64,000 nucleotides of DNA from Sporolactobacillus sp. THM7-4 (GTDB lineage Bacteria; Bacillota; Bacilli; Bacillales; Sporolactobacillaceae): positions 186,001 to 250,000 of the forward strand of contig NZ_SEMD01000002.1 in the NCBI RefSeq assembly GCF_004153165.1. The letters are read 5' to 3'. The notes beneath the pieces were generated by a model, which ran no database searches, had not been told where the DNA came from, and saw only the letters and a program-made list of their open reading frames with translations. Below are positions 43,989-54,772 of the stretch, piece by piece. How positions within the stretch are numbered: position 1 is the first letter of the stretch; each line of letters starts with the position of its first letter. The position numbers were made by a program, and so were the translations under genes.

Positions 43989-44177
43989 TCAGACTTCCAG
44001 AAGCAGCATTTCGCGGCGAAGTTCCTCCAGCTTCTTTTTACATTTTTTTATCGCCTTCGCATCTTTCCGGAGCAAAGCCTGATGCAGTGCCATTAATTCT
44101 GAATCAATCTCCATTCTCACCACTGGTATTCTCTTTTCGGCATCTCTCCGATTCAATGTCTGGATAACCTGTTTCAT
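43989..44177 (-). CDS. Small conserved-looking helical protein (62 aa), YkzI position
   Basis: A 62-residue, highly charged protein (MKQVIQTLNRR at the start, then VVRMEIDSELMALHQALLRKDAKAIKKCKKKLEELRR) predicted to be two helices. The ribosome site AAGGG lies 8 nt upstream of the ATG at 44177 and a strong terminator follows, both signs of a real gene. It occupies the place of ykzI next to suhB in B. subtilis and may be that gene; function is unknown. Confidence 0.75.
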   Translation of the reverse strand: MKQVIQTLNRRDAEKRIPVVRMEIDSELMALHQALLRKDAKAIKKCKKKLEELRREMLLLEV

Positions 44178-44435
44178 TCCTATCATCCCTTCTTTTTTGT
44201 ATTTTGAAAAGGGCTTTCAAAAAAATGTACAGAAAATAAGCCTGTTTTTGTCTGCCGATCGGTAGTTAGTTCATTTTATGCTTACTGACCCTTCCTATTG
44301 CTATTTAAATTCCTTTTTTTCCCGAGCTTCAAACCCAATTTCAACAGGGTGGTATGATCAACTTATTCGATTATCATTCGTCCGATACATAAGGAATGAA
44401 AAACAGTGTCTTTATTTCTTATCCTGATAATAAGG
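44178..44435. other. 258-bp gap upstream of the 62-aa gene
   Basis: No gene or clear control site is visible. It is AT-rich and should carry the promoter of the 62-aa gene; the pdh terminator follows at 44436. Confidence 0.5.
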
Positions 44436-44470
44436 AAACAGGCTGAAGGTCGCATCCCCAGCCTGTTTTT
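44436..44470. terminator. Terminator after pdhD
   Basis: AAACAGGCTG and CAGCCTGTTT form a perfect 10-bp stem with a 13-nt loop. TTTCCTTATT follows on the minus strand (downstream of pdhD) and a T run on the plus strand. It lies 34 bp after the pdhD stop and closes the pdh operon. Confidence 0.8.
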
Positions 44471-44503
44471 GAACTTTCGTTAATCGTTATCGATCAATGC
44501 TTT

Positions 44504-45913
44504 TTATCTTGCAATATGAATCGGTTTCCCAAGGACAACGTCTGCAGCTTCCATAGCTATTTCGCCGAGAGTCGGATGAGCGTGGATCGTCAGTGCAACG
44601 TCCTCTGCAGTCATGCCTGCTTCTATCGCCAATCCGAATTCAGCAATCATGTCGCTTGCATTTATTCCGACAATCTGGGCTCCAAGAATCAAACCATCGG
44701 ACGCACGCGAAACGATTCTCAGAAATCCGTCTGTTTCGCCGAGAGAGAGTGCCCGGCCGTTTGCTGCAAACGGAAACTGTCCCGTTTTGACCTCATACCC
44801 CTGCTGTTTCGCTTCTTCTTCCGACAAGCCGACCGTCGCTATTTCAGGATCCGAGAATACAACTGCCGGTATAGCCTGATAATCGACCTCCGATGTTTCT
44901 CCGCTGATTGCCTCGGCCGCTACTTTTCCTTCATATGATGCCTTATGTGCAAGAGCGGGACCGGGCACGATATCGCCGATCGCATAAATTTTATCCGATG
45001 TCGTTTTCCCCTGCTTATCGACTTTGACCAGTCCCCGGTCCGTCATTTCCACTCCGGCCAGATCAAGGCCAATATCCTTTGTGTTAGGGCGACGGCCGAC
45101 CGTGACCATGACATAATCCGCCTCAAAGACCTGTTTTTCCCCTTTTATTTCTGCCGTAACTTTAACGCCTGTCGGCGATTCCTCGACACCTTTTGCGAGA
45201 GCTTCCGTGTAAATGGTGACGCCCTTTGCCTTCAGCTTTTTCTTGACAGGGGCAATGAGTTTTTTATCAAAGGCCGGAAGTATCGACGGACTGCCTTCAA
45301 GTATGACTACTTCCGTGCCGAACCCGGCGAAAGCGGAGCTGAGTTCGATGCCGATATAACCGCCGCCGATGACGACCATTTTTTCCGGGACTTCTTTAAG
45401 TGACAGGGCGCCTGTCGAAGATAAAACACGGTCGCTCCACTTAAAACCCGGTATTTCAATCGGGCTGGAGCCCGTCGCAAGGATGCAGTGATTGAATTTA
45501 TAGCTTGCAGATTCGTAGCCATGATTCACTTTTACCGTATCAGGCCCGACGAAAAAGACTTCTCCTTCCACGAGTTCAATATTGTGAGCTTTTAGCAGAC
45601 TTCTGACCCCGCCGGTCAATCGATTGACGACTGTTCCTTTCCATTCCTGGACTTTTAAAAAGTCAACCATCACGTCATTCACTTTAATCCCAAATTCTTC
45701 AGAATGCCTGATCTGTTCGCAGCGGTGACTGGCAGAAATTAAAGCTTTCGATGGGATACAGCCTACATTCAGACATACCCCTCCGACATACTCTTTCTCG
45801 ATGACGATGACCTTCTGACCAAGCTGCGCCGCACGAATCGCAGCAACATAACCGCCTGGCCCTGCTCCAATAACAATCGTATCGACTTCAGTGGTAAATT
45901 CCCCTACAACCAT
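44504..45913 (-). CDS. pdhD: Dihydrolipoamide dehydrogenase (E3)
   Basis: A 469-residue FAD-dependent disulphide reductase that reoxidises the lipoyl groups of E2. The redox-active cysteines are C47 and C52 ([16 protein letters not shown]); the FAD motif [17 protein letters not shown] and the NAD motif [17 protein letters not shown] are intact, and the C-terminal HAHPTLGEI contains the active-site histidine. GGAGGGG precedes the ATG. Last gene of the pdh operon, 2 bp after pdhC. Confidence 0.98.
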   Translation of the reverse strand: MVVGEFTTEVDTIVIGAGPGGYVAAIRAAQLGQKVIVIEKEYVGGVCLNVGCIPSKALISASHRCEQIRHSEEFGIKVNDVMVDFLKVQEWKGTVVNRLTGGVRSLLKAHNIELVEGEVFFVGPDTVKVNHGYESASYKFNHCILATGSSPIEIPGFKWSDRVLSSTGALSLKEVPEKMVVIGGGYIGIELSSAFAGFGTEVVILEGSPSILPAFDKKLIAPVKKKLKAKGVTIYTEALAKGVEESPTGVKVTAEIKGEKQVFEADYVMVTVGRRPNTKDIGLDLAGVEMTDRGLVKVDKQGKTTSDKIYAIGDIVPGPALAHKASYEGKVAAEAISGETSEVDYQAIPAVVFSDPEIATVGLSEEEAKQQGYEVKTGQFPFAANGRALSLGETDGFLRIVSRASDGLILGAQIVGINASDMIAEFGLAIEAGMTAEDVALTIHAHPTLGEIAMEAADVVLGKPIHIAR

Positions 45914-45915
45914 CT

Positions 45916-47208
45916 TTACCCCTCCAAGATAAGGCGCTGTGGATCAAATAACAGCCTTTTTATTTTGTTCATTGCCTTCTGAGCCGTTGCTCCATCGATT
46001 AAACGATGGTCAAAACTCATAGACAGAGCAAGCATAGGTGCGGCAACAATCTCTCCATCCCGGATAATCGCTTTTTCTGCAATACGGCCTACACCCAAAA
46101 TAGCAGATTCCGGCTGGTTGATGACTGGTGTAAACCATTGCCCACCTTCGGATCCGATATTTGAAATGGTGCAGGTTCCGTCTTTCATTTCTGACAAAGC
46201 GAGTTTACCTGAGCGTGCTTTTTCTGCCAATTCCTGGATTTCCCGGGCGATATCATACATTGACCTGGAATCAGCATGTTTGATCACGGGAACAACAAGT
46301 CCGGCTTCGGTATCCGTTGCGATACCGATGTTATAATAGTGTTTATAAATAATTTCCTGATGCTCCTCGTCAAGGGTTGCATTGAGGACCGGAAAAGCTT
46401 TTAATGCCGAAACAAGAGCTTTTACAAAATAGGGCAGATAAGTGAGCTTAATTCCCTGTTCGGCAGCTTCTTCTTTAAAGAGTTTGCGATGAGCAACCAG
46501 TTTTGTAACATCAACATCATCCATAAGTGTCACATGAGGCGATGTCAGCACGGATTGTTTTGTTGCATTCGCAATCGCCCGGCGGAGACCAAGAAATTTC
46601 TCTCTTGTTTCCGGAAGGTCTGGCCTGGCAGATGGCTGATTCTCTGTTTTTTCTACTTCCTCCACGTTGTCTGTAGCAGCATTTTCAGTCCCGTTTTCAG
46701 CAGCCAGAAAGCGGTCAATATCTTCCTTCAGCACACGGCCATTTTTCCCCGATCCGTGAAGTGCGTTAATCTCCACACCTTTATCCCGGGCATATTTCCG
46801 GACAGAAGGCATAGCAATCACTCTGGATTCTGAAGACGTCGCCTCCGCTGAATCCGGAGCAGTTTCCTTCCTGTCCTTTTTATCCTGATTCTGCCCGCCT
46901 GCTGCGGCCGGTTCTTTATGCTCTTCAGGGGTCGCAACTTCAGAAGACGCATCCTGAGTCTCATTATCTTCATCCGATTCAAGTGTGATCAGAACCGTCC
47001 CCACTTCAACCGTTTCGCCTTCCTGTGCGTTAAGCTTGAGTACCTTGCCGTTTACAGGCGAGGGAATTTCCACAACCGCCTTATCATTTTGCACTTCAGC
47101 AAGTGGATCGTCTTCTTTGACTTCATCACCCGGTTTGACAAACCACTTGACGATTTCACCTTCATGTATTCCTTCACCAATGTCCGGCAGTTTAAATAAG
47201 TAAGCCAA
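45916..47208 (-). CDS. pdhC: Dihydrolipoamide acetyltransferase (pyruvate dehydrogenase E2)
   Basis: A 430-residue E2 core protein. One lipoyl domain (1-80) carries the lipoylated lysine K43 in [11 protein letters not shown]; a linker rich in A, E and P leads to the E1/E3-binding domain (about 132-168, [15 protein letters not shown]) and the acetyltransferase domain with the catalytic H401 in SFDHRLIDG. The start is TTG, 10 nt after AGGGAGG. It lies between pdhB and pdhD in one operon. Confidence 0.97.
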   Translation of the reverse strand: MAYLFKLPDIGEGIHEGEIVKWFVKPGDEVKEDDPLAEVQNDKAVVEIPSPVNGKVLKLNAQEGETVEVGTVLITLESDEDNETQDASSEVATPEEHKEPAAAGGQNQDKKDRKETAPDSAEATSSESRVIAMPSVRKYARDKGVEINALHGSGKNGRVLKEDIDRFLAAENGTENAATDNVEEVEKTENQPSARPDLPETREKFLGLRRAIANATKQSVLTSPHVTLMDDVDVTKLVAHRKLFKEEAAEQGIKLTYLPYFVKALVSALKAFPVLNATLDEEHQEIIYKHYYNIGIATDTEAGLVVPVIKHADSRSMYDIAREIQELAEKARSGKLALSEMKDGTCTISNIGSEGGQWFTPVINQPESAILGVGRIAEKAIIRDGEIVAAPMLALSMSFDHRLIDGATAQKAMNKIKRLLFDPQRLILEG

Positions 47209-47241
47209 TTCGCCCTGACCTCCCTTTTATTGAATTGCCTG

Positions 47242-48219
47242 TCAAAAATGAATGATTGCTTTGACTTTTTCAACGATGTCTTTTTCATTGGGCAGCCAAA
47301 CATCCTCGGCTGCTGCAAATGGAAAAACAGTATCCGGAGAGGTCACGCGTCCAACCGGTGCCTCCAAATACAGAAGCGCCCGATCATTTATTTCCGCAAT
47401 CACATGTGCAGCAATACCCGCCTGTTTTTGTGCTTCCTGGACGACAACCGCACGCCCTGTTTTCTGAACAGATTTTGTAATGGTCTCAGTATCCAGCGGA
47501 CTGATCGTTCTTAGATCGATAACTTCTGCATCAATACCTTCTGCCTTGAGAAGATCAGCTGCTTTCAGCGATGTCCGCACCATCGCTCCATAAGTAATAA
47601 TTGAAATGTCTTTTCCTTCTTTTGCAACTTTCGCCTTACCAAGTTCAACCGTATAATCCTGTTCCGGAACTTCTTCTCTGAATGAGCGATACAGCTTCAT
47701 GTGTTCCAGAAAAAGAACAGGATCGTTATCTCTGATCGAGGAGATAAGCAGTCCCTTTGCATCATAAGGATTAGACGGAATAACGACTTTCAGCCCCGGG
47801 CATTCGTAAAACAATCCTTCCAGATTGTCCGCGTGAAGCTCGGGGGTCTTTACGCCGCCGCCAAAGGGGGCACGGATCGTGACCGGTGCCTGGTAGACAC
47901 CACCGGAACGGTAGCGGATACGGGCCATCTGTGAGGCAATGGCATCCATCGCCTCAAAAACAAAACCGAAAAACTGGATTTCCATGACTGGCCTGTACTC
48001 CTGCAAAGCAAGCCCAAGGGCAAGTCCCCCGATTCCCGACTCGGCAAGGGGCGTATCGAAAACGCGGTCTTCACCGAATTCGTTGTATAAGCCTTCGGTC
48101 GCACGAAACACACCGCCGTTTTTCGCTACATCTTCGCCAAACACCAGAACGTTCTCATTATTTTTAAGCTCCGTGCGAAGCGCATCGGTAATCGCCTGAA
48201 TCATTGTCATTTGGGCCAT
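47242..48219 (-). CDS. pdhB: Pyruvate dehydrogenase E1 beta subunit
   Basis: A 325-residue transketolase-fold subunit. Typical stretches include [37 protein letters not shown] and [14 protein letters not shown]. It pairs with PdhA to decarboxylate pyruvate and acetylate E2. AAGGAAGG lies upstream of the ATG; the stop of pdhA is 2 bp away. Confidence 0.98.
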   Translation of the reverse strand: MAQMTMIQAITDALRTELKNNENVLVFGEDVAKNGGVFRATEGLYNEFGEDRVFDTPLAESGIGGLALGLALQEYRPVMEIQFFGFVFEAMDAIASQMARIRYRSGGVYQAPVTIRAPFGGGVKTPELHADNLEGLFYECPGLKVVIPSNPYDAKGLLISSIRDNDPVLFLEHMKLYRSFREEVPEQDYTVELGKAKVAKEGKDISIITYGAMVRTSLKAADLLKAEGIDAEVIDLRTISPLDTETITKSVQKTGRAVVVQEAQKQAGIAAHVIAEINDRALLYLEAPVGRVTSPDTVFPFAAAEDVWLPNEKDIVEKVKAIIHF

Positions 48220-48221
48220 AG

Positions 48222-49442
<1,221 letters not shown>

Positions 49443-49509
49443 TTATTTCTTTTTCTTATAGACTCTTCAGCATCCCTGAGTCCGGTTTGCTCTACTCCCC
49501 TTTTTTCAG

Positions 49510-49537
49510 TTTATAATACCTGCTTCTTCGAAGTCAA
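49510..49537 (-). promoter_or_regulatory. Sigma-A promoter of the pdh operon
   Basis: TTGACT (49532-49537, 5/6) and TATAAA (49510-49515, 5/6) are 16 bp apart on the minus strand. The stretch between here and def (49538-49691) on the plus strand contains a TATAAT near 49645 without a good -35, perhaps the def promoter. Confidence 0.7.
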
Positions 49538-49691
49538 ACAGGAGGCATTTTCAGTAAAAGTCTTGATCTCAGGCACAAAAAGGATAGAGAGAAACGCTTT
49601 TTTCAATCAGCAGGATAAACATGTTTCCCTATTAGTGATAAACTATAATTAATCAGGTCAAAGCATTTTTAAAGAGGAGTGGCTTTAAATC

Positions 49692-50246
49692 ATGATTACA
49701 ATGAAAGACATTATACGTGAAGGGAACCCTGTACTCAGGCAAATTGCGAAGGAAGTGACACTGCCTGCATCCGAAGAAGAAAAAGATACTTTAAGAAAAA
49801 TGCTTGAATTTCTGAAAAACAGCCAGAATGAAGAAATTGCCAGTAAATATCATTTGCGTGCAGGAATTGGACTCGCTGCGCCTCAGCTTGGCATCAGCAA
49901 GCGGATGATTGCCTTGTTTCTGGATGACGATAATGGAAAACATTACGAATACATGCTGTTTAATCCGAAAATTATCAGTCATTCGATCGAAAATACCTTC
50001 CTCGAGGGCGGAGAAGGATGCCTGTCGGTTGATCGTGAGGTACCAGGTTATGTCCCCCGTCATGCCCGTGTAAAGGTAAAAGCGTTCGATATCAACGGAA
50101 ACCCTGTGACCTTGCGGCTGAAAGGGTATCCTTCAATCGCCATTCAGCACGAAATCGATCATTTGAACGGAATTCTTTTCTTTGACCATATTAATAAAGA
50201 AGATCCCTTTAAAATACCGGATCATGTCGTCGAAAACAAAATATAA
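49692..50246 (+). CDS. def: Peptide deformylase (DefB type)
   Basis: A 184-residue metalloenzyme that removes the formyl group from new proteins. All three motifs are present: [10 protein letters not shown] (58-67), EGCLSV with metal ligand C110, and HEIDHLNG with ligands H153 and H157 and catalytic E154. Length equals B. subtilis DefB (YkrB). GAGGAGTG precedes the ATG. It is divergent from pdhA and convergent with ykrA, as in B. subtilis gene order. Confidence 0.97.
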   Translation: MITMKDIIREGNPVLRQIAKEVTLPASEEEKDTLRKMLEFLKNSQNEEIASKYHLRAGIGLAAPQLGISKRMIALFLDDDNGKHYEYMLFNPKIISHSIENTFLEGGEGCLSVDREVPGYVPRHARVKVKAFDINGNPVTLRLKGYPSIAIQHEIDHLNGILFFDHINKEDPFKIPDHVVENKI

Positions 50247-50261
50247 TCCTTCTCCTGAAAA

Positions 50262-50309
50262 GCACCTGAAGCTCAGCCGGACTTTTTACGCCGGCTGAGC
50301 TTCAGGTGC
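50262..50309. terminator. Very long hairpin between def and ykrA
   Basis: A perfect 19-bp inverted repeat (50262-50280 and 50291-50309, beginning GCACCTGAAG) has a 10-nt loop. On the minus strand it is followed by TTTT, suited to ending ykrA; on the plus strand no T run follows directly. It lies 15 bp after def. Confidence 0.75.
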
Positions 50310-50365
50310 CCCTCACCATTTTCTGCCTGATCTATAATAAAACCGCGATTTCGTGGTTTTTTTTC

Positions 50366-51151
50366 TCATAAAAGTCCTATTTCTTTCAGGCCATAATAAA
50401 TGCCATCCTGATCAACCGGCCGTGTCACATAATCGGCAGCCTTCTTTGCCGTTGCAACCGCATTCCCCATCGCCACACCTGTACCTACGAAAGACAGCAT
50501 CTCGACATCGTTATTGCCGTCACCGAAAGCGCAGGCCTCATCTACAGAAAGATTCAGTTCATCAAGCAGCTTCTTGATTCCGGATGCCTTCGATCCATCA
50601 GGAGGGATAACGTCAACAGCATATTTATGCCACCGTACATAATTAAAAATATCCAATGGAGGTTGCTTAAGATAACTCCAATCATCCTGATTCGAATAAA
50701 AAAGCAGACACTGATAAACTTCGTGATCGGCAAAGAAATCCGGATCTTTTTCGGGAAAAGGAATATTCAGCTTTAAGCTCCTGATTCCCTCTTCAACCTT
50801 CCCGGTCATTTCACTGTTTATCTTCATCGTCTGCTCATTAAGGAATACAATCGGATACTGGCGGACCGCCGACTGTTTGGCCAGTTTCTGAAGCACGGGA
50901 CGGGAAAGTGGTCTTTTAAATACCGGTTCATTCTGATAGACGACATAGGAGCCGTTGAAACTCGCAAATGTGTGTATATCCAGTTTCTTTCTCAAGTCCT
51001 CAAACATAAACGGAGCGCGTCCCGTAGCAATAGCGGTAATAACTCCTTTTTTCTGTAAAGCCTCGACAGCTTCAAGTGTCGATTCAGGGACCGATTTATC
51101 CTGATCATAAAGGGTACTGTCAATATCAAAAAAAACAATTTTCACAGACAT
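50366..51151 (-). CDS. ykrA: HAD-superfamily (Cof-type) hydrolase YkrA
   Basis: A 261-residue phosphatase of HAD subclass IIB. The nucleophile motif is DIDSTLYDQD near residue 10, motif II lies in ATGRAP and motif IV in GDGNNDVEML. Substrates are unknown; relatives act on sugar phosphates or flavin nucleotides. Start at 51151 has GGGAGGAT upstream; the longer frame to 51235 has no site. Position beside def and rpoY matches B. subtilis ykrA. Confidence 0.9.
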   Translation of the reverse strand: MSVKIVFFDIDSTLYDQDKSVPESTLEAVEALQKKGVITAIATGRAPFMFEDLRKKLDIHTFASFNGSYVVYQNEPVFKRPLSRPVLQKLAKQSAVRQYPIVFLNEQTMKINSEMTGKVEEGIRSLKLNIPFPEKDPDFFADHEVYQCLLFYSNQDDWSYLKQPPLDIFNYVRWHKYAVDVIPPDGSKASGIKKLLDELNLSVDEACAFGDGNNDVEMLSFVGTGVAMGNAVATAKKAADYVTRPVDQDGIYYGLKEIGLL

Positions 51152-51443
51152 CAAAGATCCTCCCTCAGAAATCATTTCTCTGCAATCAGAAATGCGCACA
51201 GAATCATTATAACTTTTTCCGGTCTGAAAACACATTTTTTATCGTGAAAGATTGTGAAGGCTTTTCCTGCTTTCCCGAGTTATTCCGATTCATCTGTATC
51301 TTTTTCGCACCCCCTGTCCAAGCTATAAACAGAATTTAAGCCGATTTTCCGGGTATCGACCCGATTTGATTACAGTGTACGCAATTTTTACCCCGTGATC
51401 TCTGCTTTTTTCCCGCCACCGATCCCGGCAATTTTCATATTCG

Positions 51444-51472
51444 ATGAAAAACCCTGGTTTTTCATATATAAT
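51444..51472 (+). promoter_or_regulatory. rpoY-rnjA promoter covered by a perfect palindrome
   Basis: TATAAT (51467-51472) has ATGAAA (51444-51449) 17 bp upstream as its -35. The region from the -35 through the spacer is an exact inverted repeat, ATGAAAAACC (51444-51453) and GGTTTTTCAT (51456-51465), separated by CT. Such a palindrome on a promoter is the usual form of a dimeric repressor site. The rest of the gap 51152-51443 shows nothing nameable. Confidence 0.65.
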
Positions 51473-51510
51473 GGTAACTAGAACTACTTTCAAGGAGAGG
51501 AGCAAGACAG

Positions 51511-51720
51511 ATGGTTTTCAAAGTGCTTTACCAGAAATCCAGAAAGGAAGTTCCCGTACGGGAGAATACCCAAACCCTTTATCTGGAAGCTGAGGATGTC
51601 CGCGAGGTTCGGAGGAAACTGGCAGACAAGCCTTATAATGTTGAATTTATTCAGCCTCTGACAGGGAAATTTCTCGAATACGAGAAGCAATTCACTGAAT
51701 TCAAATTGGAGAAGATATAG
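51511..51720 (+). CDS. rpoY: RNA polymerase epsilon subunit
   Basis: A 69-residue small subunit of Firmicute RNA polymerase (YkzG). It matches B. subtilis RpoY in length and motif: VPVREN near 14-19, [18 protein letters not shown] in the middle and GKFLEYEKQ near the end. AAGGAGAGG precedes the ATG. It is followed by rnjA after 4 bp, the conserved pairing. Confidence 0.95.
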   Translation: MVFKVLYQKSRKEVPVRENTQTLYLEAEDVREVRRKLADKPYNVEFIQPLTGKFLEYEKQFTEFKLEKI

Positions 51721-51724
51721 ACAT

Positions 51725-53431
51725 ATGAAATTTGTTAAAAATCATCAAACCGCAGTATTTTCATTGGGAGGCCTGGGTGAGATCGGCAAAAACACCTACG
51801 CCATCCAGTTTCAGGATGAAATTATTGTAATCGACGCAGGCATAAAGTTTCCTGAAGATGAGCTGCTTGGGATCGATTACGTGATTCCCGATTACAGTTA
51901 TTTAGTCAAAAACGTGGATAAAATCAAAGGTCTTTTTATTACCCATGGCCACGAAGATCATATCGGCGGGGTTCCTTATCTGCTACGAGAAGTCAATGTA
52001 CCTGTTTATGCAGGTAAACTTGCGGCCGGATTGATCCGTAATAAACTTGAAGAACACAATCTTCTGCGACGGACGGTCATTCATGAAATTACTGAAGACG
52101 ATGTGATTAAATTCCAAAAAACATCAGTCAGTTTTTTCCGGACAACACACAGTATTCCTGATTCTTACGGAATTGTTGTTAAAACACCCCAGGGAAATAT
52201 CGTTGAAACGGGCGACTTCAAGTTTGATTTTACGCCGGTTGGTGGCCAAACTGCCAATCTGACAAAAATGGCCGATATAGGCAAGGAAGGCGTTCTCTGC
52301 CTGATGTCCGACAGCACGAATGCCGAAGTTCCCGGATTTACCATGACTGAACGTGAAGTGGGCGAAAACATAAAGGATATCTTCAGAAAAGTGAATGGAC
52401 GGATCATATTTGCGACTTTTGCGTCTAACATTCACCGCCTTCAGCAGGTTGTCAATGCTGCCGTTGCTACAAACCGGAAAGTTGCCGTTTTCGGCCGGAG
52501 CATGGAAGCATCTCTCACGATTGGTGAAGAACTGGGCTACATTGAAGCGCCAAAAGACCTGTTTGTCGATCACCAGCAAATCAACCATCTTCCGGACAAT
52601 CAGGTCACGATTCTTTGTACCGGAAGTCAGGGTGAACCGATGGCTGCCCTTTCGCGGATCGCAAATGGAACGCACCGTCAAATTCAGGTTCAGCCTGGAG
52701 ACACGGTTATCTTTTCATCGTCGCCGATCCCCGGCAACCGGGTGAGCATCAACCGAACAATCAATCAGCTCTATCGTGCAGGGGCGGAAGTCATTCACGG
52801 CAAACTGAGCAATGTTCACACTTCCGGACACGGCGGCCAGGAAGAAGAAAAACTGATGCTCAGACTGCTCAAACCGAAATTTTTTATGCCGATCCATGGT
52901 GAATACAGGATGCTGAAACAGCACGTTGAGACGGCGCACGCTTGCGGTATTCCTTATAATCATTCGTTTATCATGAACATCGGCGACGTGCTTGCACTCG
53001 ACCAGAACAGTGCCAGTGTGACAGGAAAAATTCCATCTGGATCTGTCTACATCGATGGAAGCGGCATCGGGGATATCGGCAACATTGTGCTTCGTGACCG
53101 GCGAATCCTCTCTGAAGAAGGTCTGGTTATTGTCGTTGTCAGCATGGATATGGAAGCGCACAAAGTTCTCGCGGGTCCGGATATCATTTCAAGAGGCTTC
53201 GTCTACATGCGTGAATCAGGTGACCTGATCAATGAAGCCCAGGAATTACTGACTACGCATATGCGAGATATCGTTCAGCGAAAAACGCTGCAATGGTCCG
53301 ATATCAAGAATGAAGTGAATGAAATTCTTGCACCGTTCCTTTATGAAAAGACGAAGCGCAAACCTATGATCCTGCCCATTATAATGGAAGTAGACGAAAA
53401 GGGAAATCGTCAGGCCGAAAACAGTAAATAA
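51725..53431 (+). CDS. rnjA: Ribonuclease J1
   Basis: A 568-residue metallo-beta-lactamase/beta-CASP ribonuclease with 5'-3' exonuclease and endonuclease activity, central to RNA decay in Bacillales. The zinc motif HGHEDHIGG is at 74-82, and the beta-CASP motifs follow ([33 protein letters not shown]). It is about 13 residues longer than B. subtilis RnjA (555), with a short acidic tail. Translated after rpoY with GGAGAAG upstream. A bidirectional terminator follows. Confidence 0.97.
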   Translation: MKFVKNHQTAVFSLGGLGEIGKNTYAIQFQDEIIVIDAGIKFPEDELLGIDYVIPDYSYLVKNVDKIKGLFITHGHEDHIGGVPYLLREVNVPVYAGKLAAGLIRNKLEEHNLLRRTVIHEITEDDVIKFQKTSVSFFRTTHSIPDSYGIVVKTPQGNIVETGDFKFDFTPVGGQTANLTKMADIGKEGVLCLMSDSTNAEVPGFTMTEREVGENIKDIFRKVNGRIIFATFASNIHRLQQVVNAAVATNRKVAVFGRSMEASLTIGEELGYIEAPKDLFVDHQQINHLPDNQVTILCTGSQGEPMAALSRIANGTHRQIQVQPGDTVIFSSSPIPGNRVSINRTINQLYRAGAEVIHGKLSNVHTSGHGGQEEEKLMLRLLKPKFFMPIHGEYRMLKQHVETAHACGIPYNHSFIMNIGDVLALDQNSASVTGKIPSGSVYIDGSGIGDIGNIVLRDRRILSEEGLVIVVVSMDMEAHKVLAGPDIISRGFVYMRESGDLINEAQELLTTHMRDIVQRKTLQWSDIKNEVNEILAPFLYEKTKRKPMILPIIMEVDEKGNRQAENSK

Positions 53432-53459
53432 TTCTTTATACTGCCTGATTTGTAAAAGA

Positions 53460-53502
53460 AAAACACCGGAAGAACGCGTATCCTGTTCTTCCGGTGTTTT
53501 TT
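53460..53502. terminator. Bidirectional terminator between rnjA and the cydB-like gene
   Basis: AAAACACCGGAAGAAC and GTTCTTCCGGTGTTTT form a perfect 16-bp stem with a short loop, flanked by A and T runs on opposite sides. It serves both converging genes. Confidence 0.92.
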
Positions 53503-53514
53503 AATCACATGAAA

Positions 53515-54540
53515 TCAGGTGGATCTGTTCGCACGCTTAAATTCTGCACTGCGCCGGACCATAAGTGTCTTAAGAAAGAGATAGATTGCAGGAACGCAAA
53601 GCGAGCCTGCCATAGTCAGAGGGAAAGCGGCACCGGACCGGGCAAGAGCCTGGACATCCGGAGAAATCTTTATATCCGGATAGATAAGATAGGGAAGATG
53701 CGAGAGACTGTAGCCGGCAAGTGCAAAGAAGTATTGAAGCATAACCAGAACGAATGACAAAAGATAGTTGCGCTTCAAAAAAAGCAAGGTTACAGCGGCC
53801 AATAGACAGACCAGAGAGAATAAAAACAGCCATGAGTGATTCAATGCAGCCATGAAATGCTCCGGATTCTGCTGTTCAAGCCCCAGAAATACCAATCCGC
53901 TTGCAAGCACTGTCGGTACACTCCAAAACAGCGCAAAACTTCGCATAATACCACTTAGCGGCCTGTTGCCCAGGGAGTGAGCGAACAAGGTAAGAAACAT
54001 GGCGCTTATATAGAAGACACTGACTACGGCGATGACGAATACCGACCAGAAATAAAGATTGGTCAATAACTGCGTCAAAAAAAAGCCAGCTTCCTTATCT
54101 TCATAGCTGACAAAATCGCCTTCACTGATCACCATCGGAATACTTAACACAGGGGGGATCAATACCCCTATGATCCCATTTGCCGTCATGCATATTTTTC
54201 TGATCAGTGATCCCTTTTCCTTAAGCTGCCCGACGGCAAAAAAAGTTCCTTTCACAATCGTTATAACGACAGCCAGAACAGCAGAAGCAGCAAGAGGGGT
54301 TTGATAGTAAAAGGTAAGTTCCGGAGAAAAACCGGCTACTGCCGCAAATAAGAAGACAAAACAGATGTTGATCACCTCGGATACAGGTGACAGAAAATCA
54401 TTGACCAGGGAAAACAAAGCTGCTTTATTTTGAACCTCCTGCCCATAGAACAGATAAAAGCTTGCACCGAAATCGACGGAAGCCAATATTAAATAACTGT
54501 ATATTAAAATCCACACGCCAATCCATGCCAGTGGTGCCAT
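53515..54540 (-). CDS. Cytochrome bd oxidase subunit II-like protein, no subunit I in view
   Basis: A 341-residue polytopic membrane protein (about eight helices) of the CydB family. The N-terminal helix ending ILASVDFGASFYLFYG corresponds to the D-F/L-G segment of CydB proteins. CydB normally pairs with the haem-bearing CydA, which is not encoded anywhere in this window; the gene stands alone between rnjA and the ABC exporter, with its own ribosome site (GAGAGGAAG) and terminators on both sides. Either a cydA lies elsewhere or this is a diverged paralogue with another partner. B. subtilis has no such gene here. Confidence 0.75.
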   Translation of the reverse strand: MAPLAWIGVWILIYSYLILASVDFGASFYLFYGQEVQNKAALFSLVNDFLSPVSEVINICFVFLFAAVAGFSPELTFYYQTPLAASAVLAVVITIVKGTFFAVGQLKEKGSLIRKICMTANGIIGVLIPPVLSIPMVISEGDFVSYEDKEAGFFLTQLLTNLYFWSVFVIAVVSVFYISAMFLTLFAHSLGNRPLSGIMRSFALFWSVPTVLASGLVFLGLEQQNPEHFMAALNHSWLFLFSLVCLLAAVTLLFLKRNYLLSFVLVMLQYFFALAGYSLSHLPYLIYPDIKISPDVQALARSGAAFPLTMAGSLCVPAIYLFLKTLMVRRSAEFKRANRST

Positions 54541-54647
54541 CTTTTCACTTCCTCTCTAAAACACGTGGCCCCGGATCATCAGTATCACTCCCTGATACCC
54601 CTGGGCCGGGTCCTGAAAAATGAACTCATCATTTAATTATAACAAAG

Positions 54648-54670
54648 AAAAAAGCAGGTAAACACCCTGC
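54648..54670 (-). terminator. Second terminator behind yknV
   Basis: GCAGG and CCTGC with a 7-nt loop are followed by six T residues on the minus strand. It lies behind the terminator at 54694-54740, making a tandem pair that separates the ABC operon from the cydB-like gene. Confidence 0.6.
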
Positions 54671-54693
54671 CCATCTCTCTTTCTGCTGCAAAT

Positions 54694-54740
54694 AAAAAAA
54701 GTGTCTGCGAGCTGTTACCGACTGCCTCTGCAGAACACTT
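54694..54740 (-). terminator. Terminator after yknV
   Basis: AAGTG/CACTT and TCTGC/GCAGA form a 10-bp stem with a 1-nt bulge, followed by seven T residues on the minus strand, 32 bp after the yknV stop. Confidence 0.8.
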
Positions 54741-54772
54741 CAATTCTAATCTCTTTACCTTTGCGCATCAGA

